From NCBI GenBank assembly GCA_007859835.1, contig SJPJ01000001.1, forward strand, positions 8,364,604 to 8,428,603: a stretch of 64,000 nt of DNA, read 5' to 3'. The position numbers and the translations under genes are program-made. Source of the DNA: Novipirellula herctigrandis. GTDB taxonomy: Bacteria; Planctomycetota; Planctomycetia; Pirellulales; Pirellulaceae. The notes under the pieces were generated by a model. The model was given only the letters and a program-made list of their open reading frames with translations, ran no database searches and was not told the DNA's origin. Positions within the stretch are counted from its first letter, which is position 1. The number at the start of each line of letters is the position of its first letter. Positions 8,634-22,900 of the stretch are shown here, piece by piece.

Positions 8634-9539
8634 ATGAAGGCTTTTTGCGAACAACTTTCTGGCCTCTTGACGACGTTCGGCGTTCTATTGGTTTTCGTGG
8701 GCTTCATCGCTCTGATCTCTCTCGGCGAGAATGCGTCGGCTCAATCTCGACACTGCCCACTAGAAGGTCAATCCAACTTTCGTGACCTAGGTGGCTACGA
8801 GACGAAGGATGGACGTTCGGTAAAATGGAAGCAGATCTTCCGCAGCGGTGAGCTACCCAAGCTGACCGACAAAGATGTTCAGCGGCTGGCGGACCTGAAA
8901 CTGAAGACGGTTGTCAACTTCCTGACAGCGAAAGAGATCGAATTTCACGGCGAAGATCGTCTACCTTCGGGTGTTCAACCGGTAAGTAACCCGATTGAAA
9001 GCGACTTCGGAGATCTCGCAATAACGATCGTTGAGGCGCGAAAGCACGCGGATTTCTCCAAAGTGCCACCGGAACTGAATGCGGAGATTCACCGTTTACT
9101 TGTCAGTGAAGAGACCTCTCGAAGGCAATACGCGGATTTTTTGCGTCGCGCAGCGGATCCCGAGAATCGTCCTTTAGTTTTCCACTGTTCGCACGGTGTT
9201 CATCGCACTGGGACCGCCGCCGCAATTCTGCTGGCAACACTTGGTGTGCCTTGGGACACGATTCGCGATGATTACTTGCTTTCCAATGTGTACCGCGAAG
9301 AGGAGGTCAAGTTGCGGCTGGAGCAGTTTCGCAAGCAAGCCGCTGAGAATCGAGGTATCGCCCCCGACGAAGTCGACATGACTAATTTCAAAGCGTTCTA
9401 CGAGCTCCGCGGTTCCTATCTTGATGCAGCACGGGACGAGGTGATGGAGAACTATGAATCCGTCGAGGATTTTGTGATCAATGGATTGGGACTTACGCAG
9501 GCGGATATCGACCGACTGCGGGAGACTCTGCTTGAGTGA
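8634..9539 (+). CDS. Secreted or membrane-anchored protein tyrosine/serine phosphatase (Y_phosphatase3 type)
   Basis: Dephosphorylates phosphotyrosine, phosphoserine or a phosphoinositide-like substrate through a Cys-phosphate intermediate. The active-site loop is HCSHGVHRTG, with Cys185 and Arg191 in the CX5R pattern. The opening NFRDLGGYETKDGRSVKWKQ and IFRSGELPKLTD are hallmarks of the Y_phosphatase3 family. A hydrophobic segment at residues 12-36 (LTTFGVLLVFVGFIALISLG) followed by ENASAQS indicates a signal peptide or anchor. It is 301 residues; GGAG nine bases before ATG 8634 supports the start. It stands alone between a sulfatase and a dead transposase. Confidence 0.85.
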   Translation: MKAFCEQLSGLLTTFGVLLVFVGFIALISLGENASAQSRHCPLEGQSNFRDLGGYETKDGRSVKWKQIFRSGELPKLTDKDVQRLADLKLKTVVNFLTAKEIEFHGEDRLPSGVQPVSNPIESDFGDLAITIVEARKHADFSKVPPELNAEIHRLLVSEETSRRQYADFLRRAADPENRPLVFHCSHGVHRTGTAAAILLATLGVPWDTIRDDYLLSNVYREEEVKLRLEQFRKQAAENRGIAPDEVDMTNFKAFYELRGSYLDAARDEVMENYESVEDFVINGLGLTQADIDRLRETLLE

Positions 9540-9584
9540 ACGTCGGTCGCCAATGAACGCCCGCGCTGGTCTTGCCGAAGAGCG

Positions 9585-10645
9585 ATGCTGGCGGCGACCA
9601 TTTGTGGACTCCTCACTGGAACAACCGGCTGTGAAGCCAGGCTCAGTGGATTCGCAATCAAGAATCAAGCTTCTGGCACGTGGTCGGTTTCGGTCGTACG
9701 CCTCCCACAGCGAACTGCTATCGAAATTTGTTGGTTCAGTTACCAGCAAAGACCTTCGGGAAAGCGATTCGGCAGTGAACCAAGTATCTTTTGGACTAGT
9801 CAGACGAAGAGCTTAGCGATGTGGCCATCGATCGGAAAACACTTTGCAAGACGCTCCAGGGGCACGCGCAGAGTATTCATTTACTCAGTGCGTTTGAGCA
9901 TGCCACTGGCGGAGTGCTTGCTCAACTAAAAATGTCACCCAAAACCTATGAACATAAAACGACAATGCTGCTGACGAATTCATTGCTACTCAAAGGGACG
10001 GTGATCACCGGCGATGCGATGTTCTGCCCACGCAGCCTTTGCCAGCCAGTGATTGACTCTGGTGGCGACTATCCGGTCACTGTGAAAGACAACCAGCGGG
10101 AGTTGAATAAGATGATCGCGTCGGAATTTAACACCGGCCCTTCCCACCCACAGCGAACGCCTTCGCCAACAGCAGCTTGACGAAGAGCGGGAAGTCGATA
10201 ACGGGCACGGGCGAATAGAGAGATCTGGCATCTTCAAGTCAGCTCTCGTCTGGCTGGCTATCTCCAGTGGCCTGGATTTGCTCAGGCGATTCGAAATAAA
10301 CGAACGCGAGTCATTGGCAGAAAAAAGAACAACGGATGTGTCACATGCCATCACAAGCATTGGCTTAGAGCGGCCCAATGCGAAGGCCCTTTTGGATCTG
10401 GGGCGTGGTCATTGGAGTACCGAAAACCAGTTGCACTGGAGTTGAACTGGGTCCGCGATGTAACGATCGGTGAAGACAACTGTCGCACTTGCAAAGGTCA
10501 TGAGCCGGAAAATTAGGCTACCCTTCGTAATGCAAGTTTAACTCTGCTTCGCCGATCGGGTTATAATGCAATCGCATCTGCCCTTAGAAACTTCGCGACC
10601 CGCCCGAAGAAAGTGCTCGAAATCTTGTGTAGATTGAACAACTGA
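9585..10645 (+). pseudogene. Dead ISAs1-family transposase
   Basis: The best-preserved frame, from about 9810, reads DEELSDVAIDRKTLCKTLQG, SIHLLSAFEHATGGVLAQL, VITGDAMFCPRSL and GGDYPVTVKDNQRELNKMI, the DDE core of ISAs1 transposases (family pattern AIDGKT, SAW, ITIDAM, GDYV.A.K.NQ). Downstream, in other frames, come RGHWSTENQLHW, then NWVRDVTIGEDNCRTC and PEN, stop, ATLRNASLTLLRRSGYNAIA, matching the family C-terminus. At least three frame changes and stops make it inactive. The N-terminal part (9585-9810) is only faintly recognisable. No terminal inverted repeats were identified. Confidence 0.8.
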
Positions 10646-10989
10646 ATTGCCCTGACCACACACATCAGATCGACGTAGGAACGCGAATTATCGCGTGATT
10701 GCGAATGACTCTGTTTAGAAAATGCCTTCCACTGGGCACGGGCATCAAAAATTTGACCGGCCGGTGATTTACGATTACATTTACGGACCTCAAATGGCGG
10801 TGCAACAGCCCTTCCTGGTATGCTTCATCCGTCGCCGGTGTGGTCCCAATGGTCGAATTGAGTTAACGGTTTTGTGTTGACGCAGGCGAGCATCGGAAAA
10901 TGCCCCGAGCGACGTGAAAGCAAGGTGTTCGGGACGCGAAGTCATAAGAATTTGTCGTCATCTCTATCTTCTCTTGTTCTGGGATTTTC
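10646..10989. other. Leader region of the giant surface-protein gene
   Basis: No gene seen. It should contain the promoter of the 18-kb gene. No convincing -35/-10 pair or structured leader was recognised, and the ribosome binding site before ATG 10990 is weak (GGGA). Confidence 0.5.
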
Positions 10990-13900
10990 ATGGGACGCAA
11001 CACCTTTCGCTTCCAAACCGATTCTGTGCGAAAAAAGCGACGGCGACTGACTTGCGAATTGCTTGAAAGCAGACGCGTTCTGGCAGGCGCCGGTCCCGAA
11101 GTGCTGTCCATTGTGCGAGCAGATGCAAACCCGACCAATGACGCGCAAGTTGCATTCGAGATTACGTTCGATGAGGCAGTCACCGGCGTTGATGCGAACG
11201 ATTTTGCGTTTGCGGTTTCCGGAGTCACAAGCCCAAGTGTCGCGAACGTTACCGGTAGTGGCACCGTTTATCGGGCGGTTGTTAATACGGGTACCGGCGA
11301 TGGCACGCTTCGTTTGGATCTGATTGACAATGATTCAATCTTAGATAATCAAAACAAACCGCTGGGCGGTAGCGGAACGACTGGCAACAAAGATGGATCA
11401 TTCTTTGGCGCGCAGTCGTATACGATCGACAAGACGGCGCCCATCACGACGGGGGCAACATTGGTGGGAACGCCCGCCGCAATTGACGCGACGATTGATT
11501 TCAACTTGACGTTTAGTGAACCGGTCTCGACAATCGTTGCATCCATGTTCCAGCTTTCTGGATCCGCATCACCCACCGCTACGATCTCGAGCGTTAGCGG
11601 TTCAGGGTCGTCCTATGTGATCAACGTCGATACCGGTGGCGGGCAAGGCGACCTGCAATTGGACTTCGTCGATGACGATACCATCACCGATGCGGTGGGC
11701 AACCCGGTCAATGGAATCGGCAGCCAAACGATTGTTGGCCAGTCACACACCGTCGATCATGTTGCGCCTACGGTTGTCTCGATTGTGGCGGACCAGCCCA
11801 GCCCGACCAATGCGGAACTGATCTCACTTGAGGTGACCTTTGACGAACCAGTCGTCAATGTTGGCTTGAACGACTTTCAATTGACTGCGACAGATGTCAC
11901 GAACGCGATGATCACCAATGTTGTCGGTTCCAGTAATGTCTACACCGTGACGATCAGCACTGGAACGGGCGATGGATCCGTTCAGCTTTCGATGAGTCCC
12001 ACTGCGATGATTAGCGACGTCGCTGGAAACGTGCTGCCGGTTTCATCGACCGTGTCGAGTCTGCTTGAAATTGACAAGACGCTGGCGATCTCAATGAGCG
12101 TCGCGGTCGTGGGAAGCGGTTTTAGCGATGCATCGAGCGTGCAATATGACGTAACGTTTCCCGAGCCGATGCTAGGAATCTCCCCAGGCGTCTTTGAAGT
12201 GTACACGTCTGGGACTTCCACGTTGACAGGCATGTCCGTCAGTTCGGTGACGGGCAGTGGCACGGATTATACGGTGACGATTGATACCGGCAGCGGCGAT
12301 GGTTCGCTGTTTCTGCGATTGAATAATCTGCCGGGAACCGCTCGTGATTTGGCGGGCAACGTCGCTAACGTCATTTATGCAAGCGGTTCGGTTTGGACGA
12401 TTGACCGAACGGCACCGACGATCGATAGCATCAATCTGGTTTCTTCGGCATCAAGCAATCAGGCATCGGTGGCATTCGATGTTTCACTGAGTGAATCGAT
12501 GTACGGATTGTCCGCGAGCGATTTCTTCCTCGTGACAACGGGGGTTTCAGGAGCGTCGATTTCCTCGGTTTCACAAAACGGCAGCAGTTTGTTGTACCGT
12601 GTGTTCGTCAACACTGGCTCGGGAAATGGCACCGTGTCGATCGCTAACACGACGACGGGTCTTGGATCGGACTCAGCTGGCAACCCGTTTGCCAGCGTGC
12701 AAAGCGGATTTCCAAGTTACATTATGGATCGCACGGCTCCATTGATCACGTCGCTTGTTCGGCAAGACACCAACCCGACGGCCGCAGGATCGGTTCAGTT
12801 TGGTTTACAGTTCTCTGAGCCCGTTGAAAATTTTGGCATCGACGATCTCCTGGTTCTAACCAACGGCACGCTCTCGGGTGCCTCCGTTACTTCAGTCAAT
12901 GGCGACGGGACTAGTTTTGTTGTTTCGGTTGATACCGGATCGGGTGATGGAGATTTGGAACTGGGAACGGTTGCCAGCCCAACCGCCACGGACGCTGCCG
13001 GGAATACAATCCCGTCTAGCTACTCGGGTGGCGAAGTCTATACGCTCGATCGAACCACGCCGACCATTTTAATGGTCGACCGAGTCTCGCCCACCGTCAC
13101 GACTGGTAATAGCATTCAGTATGTAGTCAGTTACAGCGAGCCGGTTCTGAACGTGCAGACCAGTGATTTCTTGGTGGTTACCTCGCCCGAGGCTACGCCT
13201 CAGCCAGCGATTAGTGCGGTCGGTGTCGAGGGGGCGACCGCCACTGTGACCGTCGACGTTAGCAGTTATGAGGGCGCGGTCTATCTGTACGCCAAAGGCG
13301 GTGAAATCACGGACGCGGTCGGCAACCCAATCGGGAACCAAGTGGTGGCGTCACAGCAATTCTACGTCGATCGCACGCCACCGATGGTAACCAGCGTGGT
13401 GTTGGAACAGTCGACGCCTACGACGCTCAGTGACCTTTCGTTTTTGGTGACGCTCAGCGAGTTGATTAACGGCTTTAGTTCGGCGGACGTCGCGATTGAT
13501 CAGACCGGTTTACCCAATGCGGCGGTGTCGTCGATTGAGTATGTTGCGAGCGATCAGCGGCGGGTGCATGTCAGCGTAGGGCAGGGACAAGGTTCTTTGT
13601 CGATTGACATTCTTGGTGACCAGACCATTCGAGACCTAGCCAATCAGAAAATCGTTGGCGATTCGACGGATCACCCCGCTTACGTGGTGGACAACCTCGC
13701 TCCCACGGTACAGTCGATTTCGCTAGTCGGCCCCAATCCGATCACCACATCGACGTTCACTTTCCAAGTGGCGTTCAGTGAACCCGTGACCGGAGTTTCA
13801 TCAAGTTCGTTTTCTGTGGCGGCGACCGGCGCTGTTTCCGCAACCATCGACTCGGTAACCGGCAGCGGTGATACGTACGAAGTGACGGTGACTAATTCAG

Positions 13901-16900
13901 GCGACACGGGCACGATTGCTCTAACGGTCAACGATGATGATTCTATTGCTGATGCGTTGCTGAATCCACTTGGTGGAGTTGGTGACAACAACGGGGATTT
14001 CGCATCGGCGACTTTCGGCGTCGGTACGACAGGACGGATCGCAGGCCGCGTCGTTGATGACATGGATGGCGATGGCTATGCCGACCTAGCAGAGGTGGGC
14101 ATTGTTGGTGTCACGGTTTACGTTGACCAGAACGGCAACGCGCAGTATGACACTGGCGAACCTTACGCGGAAACGCTCGGGGATGATGGAACGACAACCG
14201 AAGTTAACGAAGCGGGGACCTACCTGATTTCCGGAGTCATGCCGGGCGAACAGACCGTGCGGATGGTCTCGCCCGTCGGTTGGCTACAAACCAATCCTGC
14301 GATGCGTGCGTCTGGAAGCGGGCAACTCACATTGGTTCAGTTGCTGCAAGACAACGTCGGCGGCAACAATGCGTTGGAGGAAGTGGCAGGGGTTACAGAA
14401 AGTCCTGATGGGAACTTTGTCTACGTGGCCGCGTATACGGACAATGCCGTGACCGTCTATTCTCGCAACCCAAGCACTGGCGGTCTAACGCGGGTGCAAA
14501 CGGTTGTGAACGGCAGTGACGGTGTTGCTGGTTTGGTTGGTGCTCAATCAATCGCAATCACGCAGGACGGACAACATTTGTATGTCGCATCGGCCATTGA
14601 TGATGCATTGGTGATGTTCTCACGCGACGAGTCAACGGGTTTGCTGACCTATTTGGGGCACCTGAAACAAGGCGTCGGTGGCGTCGATGGATTGAATGAA
14701 GCCACCGCGATTCGTGAAAGCGCCGATGGCAAGAATCTCTACGTCGCCTCGGTAACCAGTAGTTCGCTAGCCGTGTTCGATCGAGACCCTGCATCTGGTT
14801 TGGTCACCTTCTCTCAAAAGTTGACTGGCGCAACAGGCAATTCGTTCTCTGTCGATCTCAGCCCGGACCAGCGGCATGTCTACCTGTCGTCCGGAACGTC
14901 CAACGCCGTCAACGTCTATGACCGTGATTTGTCGACGGGGCAACTGACGCTGACTCAAACGGTAACGAAGGCATCTGCTGGATTTTCGACGCTGAATGAA
15001 CCTTGGGGCATTTCGGTCGCGCCCGATGGCAAGCATGTCTATGTGGCGACGCGATTGAGCCAAGGGGTCGTCGTGCTAAATCGTGATGTAGTCACCGGGC
15101 ATGTCTCGTTCAACCAGTTTGTGCCGGATCCATTTTCTTTTGCGAATCCAGATCCGGTCGCGGTGTTGGTTAGCCCCGATGGTCATCATGTTGCCGTGAC
15201 ATTTCAGACCGGTGGCGGTTTGGCGATCTACAGCCGCGACCAAGCGTCCGGCCAATTGACGTTAGTTGAATTTTACCGAGACGGCGTTGATGGCTTCAAC
15301 CTCCTAAGAGGTGCTTGGGATGTTGAGTTTTCAAATGATGGCAAGTCGTTGTATTTGGTGACGGCTTACGAAGATGCAATCTACGCGTTTGATCGTGAAG
15401 TCGGCGATTATGTACCTTCGTCCGTTTCTGCGTCCGTTAGCGTTGGTGAAACGATCACCCTGGACGCGTTCGGCACAACAAATTTGGTTCCCAGGGTCGA
15501 GTCGATTACGTATAGCGGTGCCAACCCCGCCACTGACGCAGCAGTGGACTTTTTGGTCGAATTTACCGAGCCCGTTTCCGGCGTTGATGTGAGTGACTTT
15601 ACCTTTGTCGGTTCGTTTGCAGGAGCCACTGCGATTGCCGTTGTTGGCAGCGACGCCAGTTATACGCTGAGCGTTAGTCTTGCTGACGGTTTGCAAGGAA
15701 CGTTGTCACCGCGTGTCAGTTTCGCTGGCGGGGTCGTTGACAACGAAGGACAACCGCTTGGCGGGGACGGCAGTGCCGTTTTCGACTCGATCGATGTGGA
15801 TCGCCAAGCACCCACTTTGCTGTCGTCAAGCAAATTGGATTCGGAGCCGACGAACCAAACGAACTTGCGGTATCAACTAACCTTTTCAGAGCCTGTCACG
15901 GGTTTGGACTTGAGCGACTTGTCGGTTACCGCGTCGGGGGTGACCGGTGGTGCGGTCGATTCCGTCACTGGTAGCGGCGATACGTACGTTGTCAGGATTT
16001 CCTATTCGGGTGGCGAGGGGACGATTGGCCTTGTCTTTGCCGACGATGATTCGATTGTCGATGGTGTCGGCTATTCCCTGGGCGGACCCGGTACGTCGTC
16101 GATTCCGCTGGCGTCTTACAATGTGCTGCTCGGCACGATCGAAGGAACTATTTTTAGCGACCTCGATTCCAACGGCCTGTTTGATGCGGGCGAGTCGGGT
16201 GTCGGGGCGATGACGTTGTTCATTGATGTTAATAATGACGGCGACCTTGACGGGGGCGAGCCAACCACGACGTCGGATCCGTCGACCGGAACCTATTCGT
16301 TCGGCGGTTTAATCGACGGTAACTATACCGTGCGTTGGCAACCACAATCGCCATATCTGCAAACCTTCCCATCTGGGAATGCGTCGCAGTCCGTTTCCGT
16401 TGCAGTGGCGTCTGGCGATTCCACTGCCGACTTTGGTGTTCATTTTGTGTTGCCAGGCACCATTGAGGGCGTCTTTTGGGATGACTTGGATGAAAACGGG
16501 CTGCTTGACATCGGCGAAGTCGGGGTCGCTGGATTGACGGTCTATGTCGACCTGAATGAGAATGGCGCCTTTGATGCGGGGACGGAACCCAGTTACGTCA
16601 CCGACGTGGACGACGCGGAAACATCCGACTTGGACGAGACCGGCCAGTACACATTCACTGGACTGCAACCGGGGGCGTATACGATTCGAGTCGTGTCCAG
16701 CCAGTGGCAGTTCTTGGATGCATCGCCCTGGGACAATTCGATACCTTCGACTTACACCGACGCAACGAACTTTTCGGCCGATAACAAGACGGTTCGGATC
16801 AGCCCTGACGGTAACTTTGCTTACGTGTTCGATCACCTGAGCAACAAAATTGTCGTGCTGCAGATGCCGTCAACGCCCGGCGGTACGCTGACTCAAGTTC

Positions 16901-19900
16901 AATTGCTGACAGGCGAGTTCGCTGGCACGACCAACGCGATTGGTGATATTGCCTTCACGCCGGACGGGTCCACGATGTACGTCGTCGAGAACCAGTCGAA
17001 TCAGTTGGCAGTTTACTCGCGAAATACCAGCGATGGAACGTTGGCACGCTGGCAAACGGTGTTCCCACCAGGCGTCTTCCCCTATTCGCTAGAAGTCGCA
17101 CCCGACGGAAACCATTTGTACGTGGGCGGCGGTTACCTTGCGCCGTATTCAATCGATCCCACGGATGGCTCACTCACCACGCTAGTCTCCACAGCGACGC
17201 CGGCCCGGGTGCAAGACATTGTCTTCAATAGTGAAGGGACGCGGTTGTACGCTGCGGATTACGGCAATGGTCTGATCCGCGTTTATTCACGCGATACCAC
17301 AACCGGTGCAATCACACAGTTACAGGCGATCGATTCACAGATCACGACGGATCTGTACAGCCTGTGGTCAATGGAGATTTCGGATGACGACCAAGATATC
17401 TACCTTGCCGCTCCGTTGACGGACCTGATTTGGCACTTCAAGGCCCAACCCGACGGGACGCTGGTGTATTCCCAGCATTACGATTTGGATACGGACAATA
17501 TTCGTGACATCCCAATGGATTTGGAGCTTTCCGCCGACGGGAAAACACTGCTAGTGGCGCTGGGACTTGATAACGCGATCCAGGTGCTTCATCGAGATAC
17601 GACCGATGGCAGTTTGTCGGTTGGCAGCGTGCTGGGGACAAGCGATCCGACAATTGCCAATATCTATCAAAACTCCTCATCGTTAATGGGCCTTTCAGCT
17701 GACGGTGGACTGTTAGTGCGTGCCAACAACCGCGCCCAATCGCTTGAACTCTATCAAGTCTCTGATGGTGTCAGCAGTACCGCGACTTTTGAGGTCATGG
17801 AAGCTCAAACCTCGTCCATCAACTTTGGTGTGACCCTCCAATCGCCGAAAGTCGTCTCAGTCGCGTCTTCGACGCTTGGTCCCACCAATGCGACTTCGAT
17901 CGATGTCGTAGTGACGTTCGATGAACCTGTTACGGGAGTTGATATAGGTGACTTTGCGATCGACGCTTCGGGTGTCAGTGGTGTGTCGATTCAATCGGTT
18001 AGCGGTGCGGCGACGCAGTACACCGTGACGCTTGACGCGAGTGCAGCAACAGGTGAAGGCACCGTGGTGCTTCGAGTCATTGATAACGATACGATCGTCG
18101 ACGCTGACTTGCACCCGCTTGATGGCGTTGGAACAAGTTCCAATGCGGGACAGTCTGCGGCAGTAATGGTTGACCATCAATCGCCGACCGTCATTTCGAT
18201 CGTGGCGTTGAATTCCCCGATCGTCGATTCGTCCGATGTTCAGTTCACAGTGACGTTCTCGGAATCCGTTAGCGGTGTCGATTCAGGCGATTTTGCGGTT
18301 ACTATGTCGGGCAGTGTATCGGCTGCGTCACTGCTGACTGTCACACCAGGTGCGCAAGCCAATACGTTTGATGTGGTCGTCAGTTCAGGGACGGGCGACG
18401 GAACGATTTCATTGAACTTAAGTGACAACGACACGATTGTTGACGTCGTGGGACACGCCCTGGGAGGTGTTGGGCTTAGCAACGGTGACTTTGTTGGGGA
18501 TTTCGCAATTATCGAGCGTAATCCGCTGCGGACGATCAATGGCACGGTGTTCAACGATATCAACAATGATGGTGTTCGTGACGCAGGTGAAGACGGTGCA
18601 GATGGCTCGCAAATCTTCATTGACCTCAATGGTAATGGCGACTTGGACAGTGGTTCGGAACCGTTCGATTGGTACGTTACGGATGGCATTTTCAGCTTTC
18701 CTAATCTGCCGCTGGGAACCTATACGCTACGGGTGACTGATCGACTGCATTACGTCGAGTCAGCATTTTCAACGACGACGGTCGATCTTGGTTTTGACGA
18801 TGATCCGTTGGTGGTCGATGTGCCAGCGACGCAAAACCAGTCAGCCTTTGTTGGAGTGGTGTTCGACGACTTGAATCAGAACGGTGTTCGTGATGCCGGT
18901 GAGCCCGGGATCTCAGGCCAACGGGTTTACTGGGATGACGATTTCGATGGCCAGTACGAAGACTTTGACACGTTCGTCGTAACGACTGACGACGATCTTG
19001 GAACGGTCGGGGACGAAACGGGAACGTATGAATTGTCTCCGCTATGGTACCGGCTGTATCAAATTCGAGTCGATCGCGGACCTGAATGGTTGCCGACGTC
19101 GTCCGAATCCGCAGACGCAACGATTAGTTCGTCGACTCAGGTGGTCAATGCAGACTTTGGGCTAACGCCAAATTTGACTTCCATTTCCGGCGTCGTATTT
19201 GATGACGTTGACGGCGACGGCGTGCAACAAGCCGGCGAGAATTCTGCGGCCGGTTGGACGGTCTTCTTGGACGCAGACGACAATGGGCTCTTGGATGCTG
19301 GCGAATCGTCCCAGACGACCGATGCGACCGGGGGGTATTCGTTTGATCATCTTGCTCTTGGCAATCATCGTGTTCGCATGATGCCGCAATCCGGGTATGT
19401 AATCACGAGTACCGACTCAGCGTTCGTTCCGATTGCCACGAGCACGGACACCGCGAACGTCGATTTCGCTACGCATGCAAACTTGACCACGATTTCTGGT
19501 CACTTGTTCGACGATGTCAACGCCGACGGTGTCGTGGATGCGGGGGAAGGGCCTATTGATGGCGTGGCGGTTTATTTGGACTCAAATGATAACGCTCGAT
19601 TCGATGTGGGCGAACCTTCGACGATAACGGGCGCATCAGGCAACTACACGTTTATCGACGTGCAACCCGGCGAGGTCGTTGTACGAATCGTGCCGCCGAC
19701 CGGTTACGATCAATCGACGCCGTCAGTCCCCGTCGATCGGTTGTTTGTTTGGCACGGAAGCGACACGCTTCGCGAAGTCGATCCGACCGACGGTTCGACG
19801 ATTGCGGATTATTGGCAGTTGACCTATCCGACCACCTCGATCACGGCGGAAGGTTTGGCCTTTGATGGCGAATCATTGTGGGCACTAGATCGCAACCAGA

Positions 19901-22900
19901 AAAAAATATTCGAGATCGATCCGGATGCAGTGACGATCGAAAGCCAGATTGATATCTCGTCGCTCGGACCGCCGACTTATGGGGTTGCTTGGAACGGGCT
20001 GGCGATCATCGATTCGACAATTTATGTATCGGGTGCGGGCGGCGAAATGGGATCCGTCGACGCGTCCACGGGAACGTTGCTCGGCTTTGACTCTGTGTTT
20101 GATTCCAATTTTGCCTCGCCATTCCTATCCGGTGTGAATCAGCTTTTAGGAGTGGGCGTTTCCTCGGACGGTCAGTCACTGGTCGTCTCTACCGATGCAG
20201 ATACAATTCTGACGCTGGATCCCACGACGCTTGCGATCAGTGGATCCAACGCGGCGATCACCAGTTTCGAGCTTTCTGGTGTCGGTTCCGTTGGCGGATC
20301 GACGTATGTTTCGCAAATCAGCAGTTCGTCATTACTGGTTTTCGATAGTGTGGGGAATCAGACCGGAACGCTTCTAATTGGGTGCCAGGCGGTAGCCGTA
20401 GCCGGTGGCGTTTATCAAGATCACGCCGCGCGATTGACGGTTGCTTTGGATCAACAAGTCACCGGTGTTGAATTCGGTGCGTCGCAATTCTCAGGCAGCA
20501 TTTCGGGTGTTCAGTTCTTTGACGATAACGGCAATGGCGTTTTGGATGGCGGTGAACAGCCTGCTGTCGGCGTGACAGTGTTTGCCGATTTGAACAACAA
20601 TGGTAGCCGTGATTTTGATGAACCTTTTGCGGTCAGTGCCGGTGATGGTTCTTACACGATCGAGGGTGTTTCGCCGGGAAGCCTAATCGTTCGAGCAACA
20701 TCCGTAAGTCATCGTCCGAGTGACGCCTACTCGTCTCAAGACCGATTGTTTGGACTCAGGAATCTTTCGGGTTTCGTCCGGATTGACGAGATTGATACGA
20801 CGACCGGTTCGATCGCTAACAGCCTGTTTACGTCTGTGCCTTACAACATCGCGGTTGCGATGGCGTTCGATGGCCAACGGCTAATCATTGTCGATAGCTC
20901 CGACGACATGCTATATCAAGTCGGGCTGGATGGCGCGATCATTCGTAGTCGTCATTTGGGCGAACCCTTCATCAACCAAACCAATGGCCAAACCGAGTAC
21001 ACGGCCGTGACCGATTTTGGGCCAATCGTCGTTGGCGGCACGATCTATACGATTCGATCCGAGTTTGGCGGTTTGACGTTGTACTCGTACGACGCAGCGG
21101 CTGACGAGTTCACGAAAGAGCGCCCGATCAGTTTGGAATGGGGCCTCGAGTCGATGCCGGTTTCGTACAATCCGACCTTTCCTGTGGCGAATTTTGGTTC
21201 CGGCGTCAGTGCGGATGGGAAAAGCATCGTATTGGCGACTGACGACGATCGCCTGATCGAAATCGACCTGGCAAGCGGCATCGCCACGTTCAGCCCTGAG
21301 CAGGTCTCCTCTAACGGCTTCGACTATGCGATCGATTCCGTTGGTGGCGAAACCTTCATTGCCTATTCGGGTCGTATCGAAGTCGTCGACAATGATGGGA
21401 ATCTACTTCGCACTCTGACCGCGATTCCAACCTACTTGGGATTGGCCGGTGGCACCTATCGAGACAACGGGCAAGTCGTTGATGTGATCGTGGGACAGAC
21501 AGCGACAGTTGATCATGGGCACGTCAGCACTGGCGGTATCATCTCCGGAACGATCGTCACGGACGCGAACGAGAATGGTGTCATCGATGCTGGCGAATCA
21601 GTCGTCGCGGGTGCCACCGTCTTTTTGGATCTCGACCGAAACGGACTTCTGGACGCAGGTGAGCCCATAGCGACGAGCGACGCGTCAGGAACCTATTCGT
21701 TCACGGGGGTTGCGCCGGGCGAGTATTCGGTTCGACAAGTGGCCAGTACGGGCACGATTGCTAGAGCGTTTGCGCCGGACCAAACTCGATTGTTCCAAGC
21801 GATCCGCGGCACCGACAATCTGGTTGTGATTCAAGAACTCGATCCGATCACGAGCGAAGTGTTGAACCAATTCGATTCACCGCTTCCCGCCGTGACGAGC
21901 ATCGGATTGGCGGCAAGAGAGAATCGTGTTTACTACTCGCGTAGCGGTGCCATTGACGTTCTGAATGCGAATGATGGCACGCTTTTAGATTCGATTCCTA
22001 TTTCGACAGGAACGAAAGATGGTCTCGCGATCATCGGTGAGCGAGCCTACGTGCAAGATTACAACCAGAATACGATCCAGGTTGTCGATTTGGTCACGCG
22101 GCGCATTGTGGACAACTTGGACATTGGATTGGCCAACGGCGGAGGTCCCGGTTCGTTCAACCTTGCCTTTTCTTTGGCCGAAGCACCCGACGGAGTCAAC
22201 TTGGCCGTTGTGCCGTACAGTGGCGGCGATGTTTCAATCGTTGATCCAAGTACTGGCGTGATTATCGACTCACTGAGTGGCATCTATGCAGGGACCGGTA
22301 GCGCGAGCGCCGGTGGGGAATATTATGAACGTGGCATCTTTTCCAATGGAGTTCAAATCACGATTTTCGTTCACGATCATCTAGGACTGCAACGCCGCGT
22401 CCTTCCGCTGACGTATGAAGGATATGTGTACGGTTTAGGAGCGACTTCGATTCCGGCGACCGAGCACCGAGTCACCCTGTTTCCAGAACAGTCACTTTCA
22501 GGTGTGGATTTCGGAGAAGTTTCCGAATCGGCGACGATCAGCGGCATCCAATTTGGTGACGTTAATGCAAACGGTATCCAAGATGCGGGCGAGTTTGGAC
22601 TCTCGGGGGTCACCGTGTTTGCGGACTTGAACGCGAATGGATTCATTGACGCTGGTGAACCATCGACTGTCAGTATCGGTGACGGCAGTTACACACTGAC
22701 CGACGTCCCGCGAGGTTCGCAGTGGATACGTACGGCGGCAACGGGTTATAACGCGACGTCGAGTTTGGGGTCGAGCAATCGTATGTTCGGGACGACGCGA
22801 GTCCCGGACGCATCAAGCCCGACACAGTACGTCTTGCAAATTCGCGAATTGGATCCGGCGACGGGAATTCCTATCGCCTACACCGCGACAAGCATCCCCG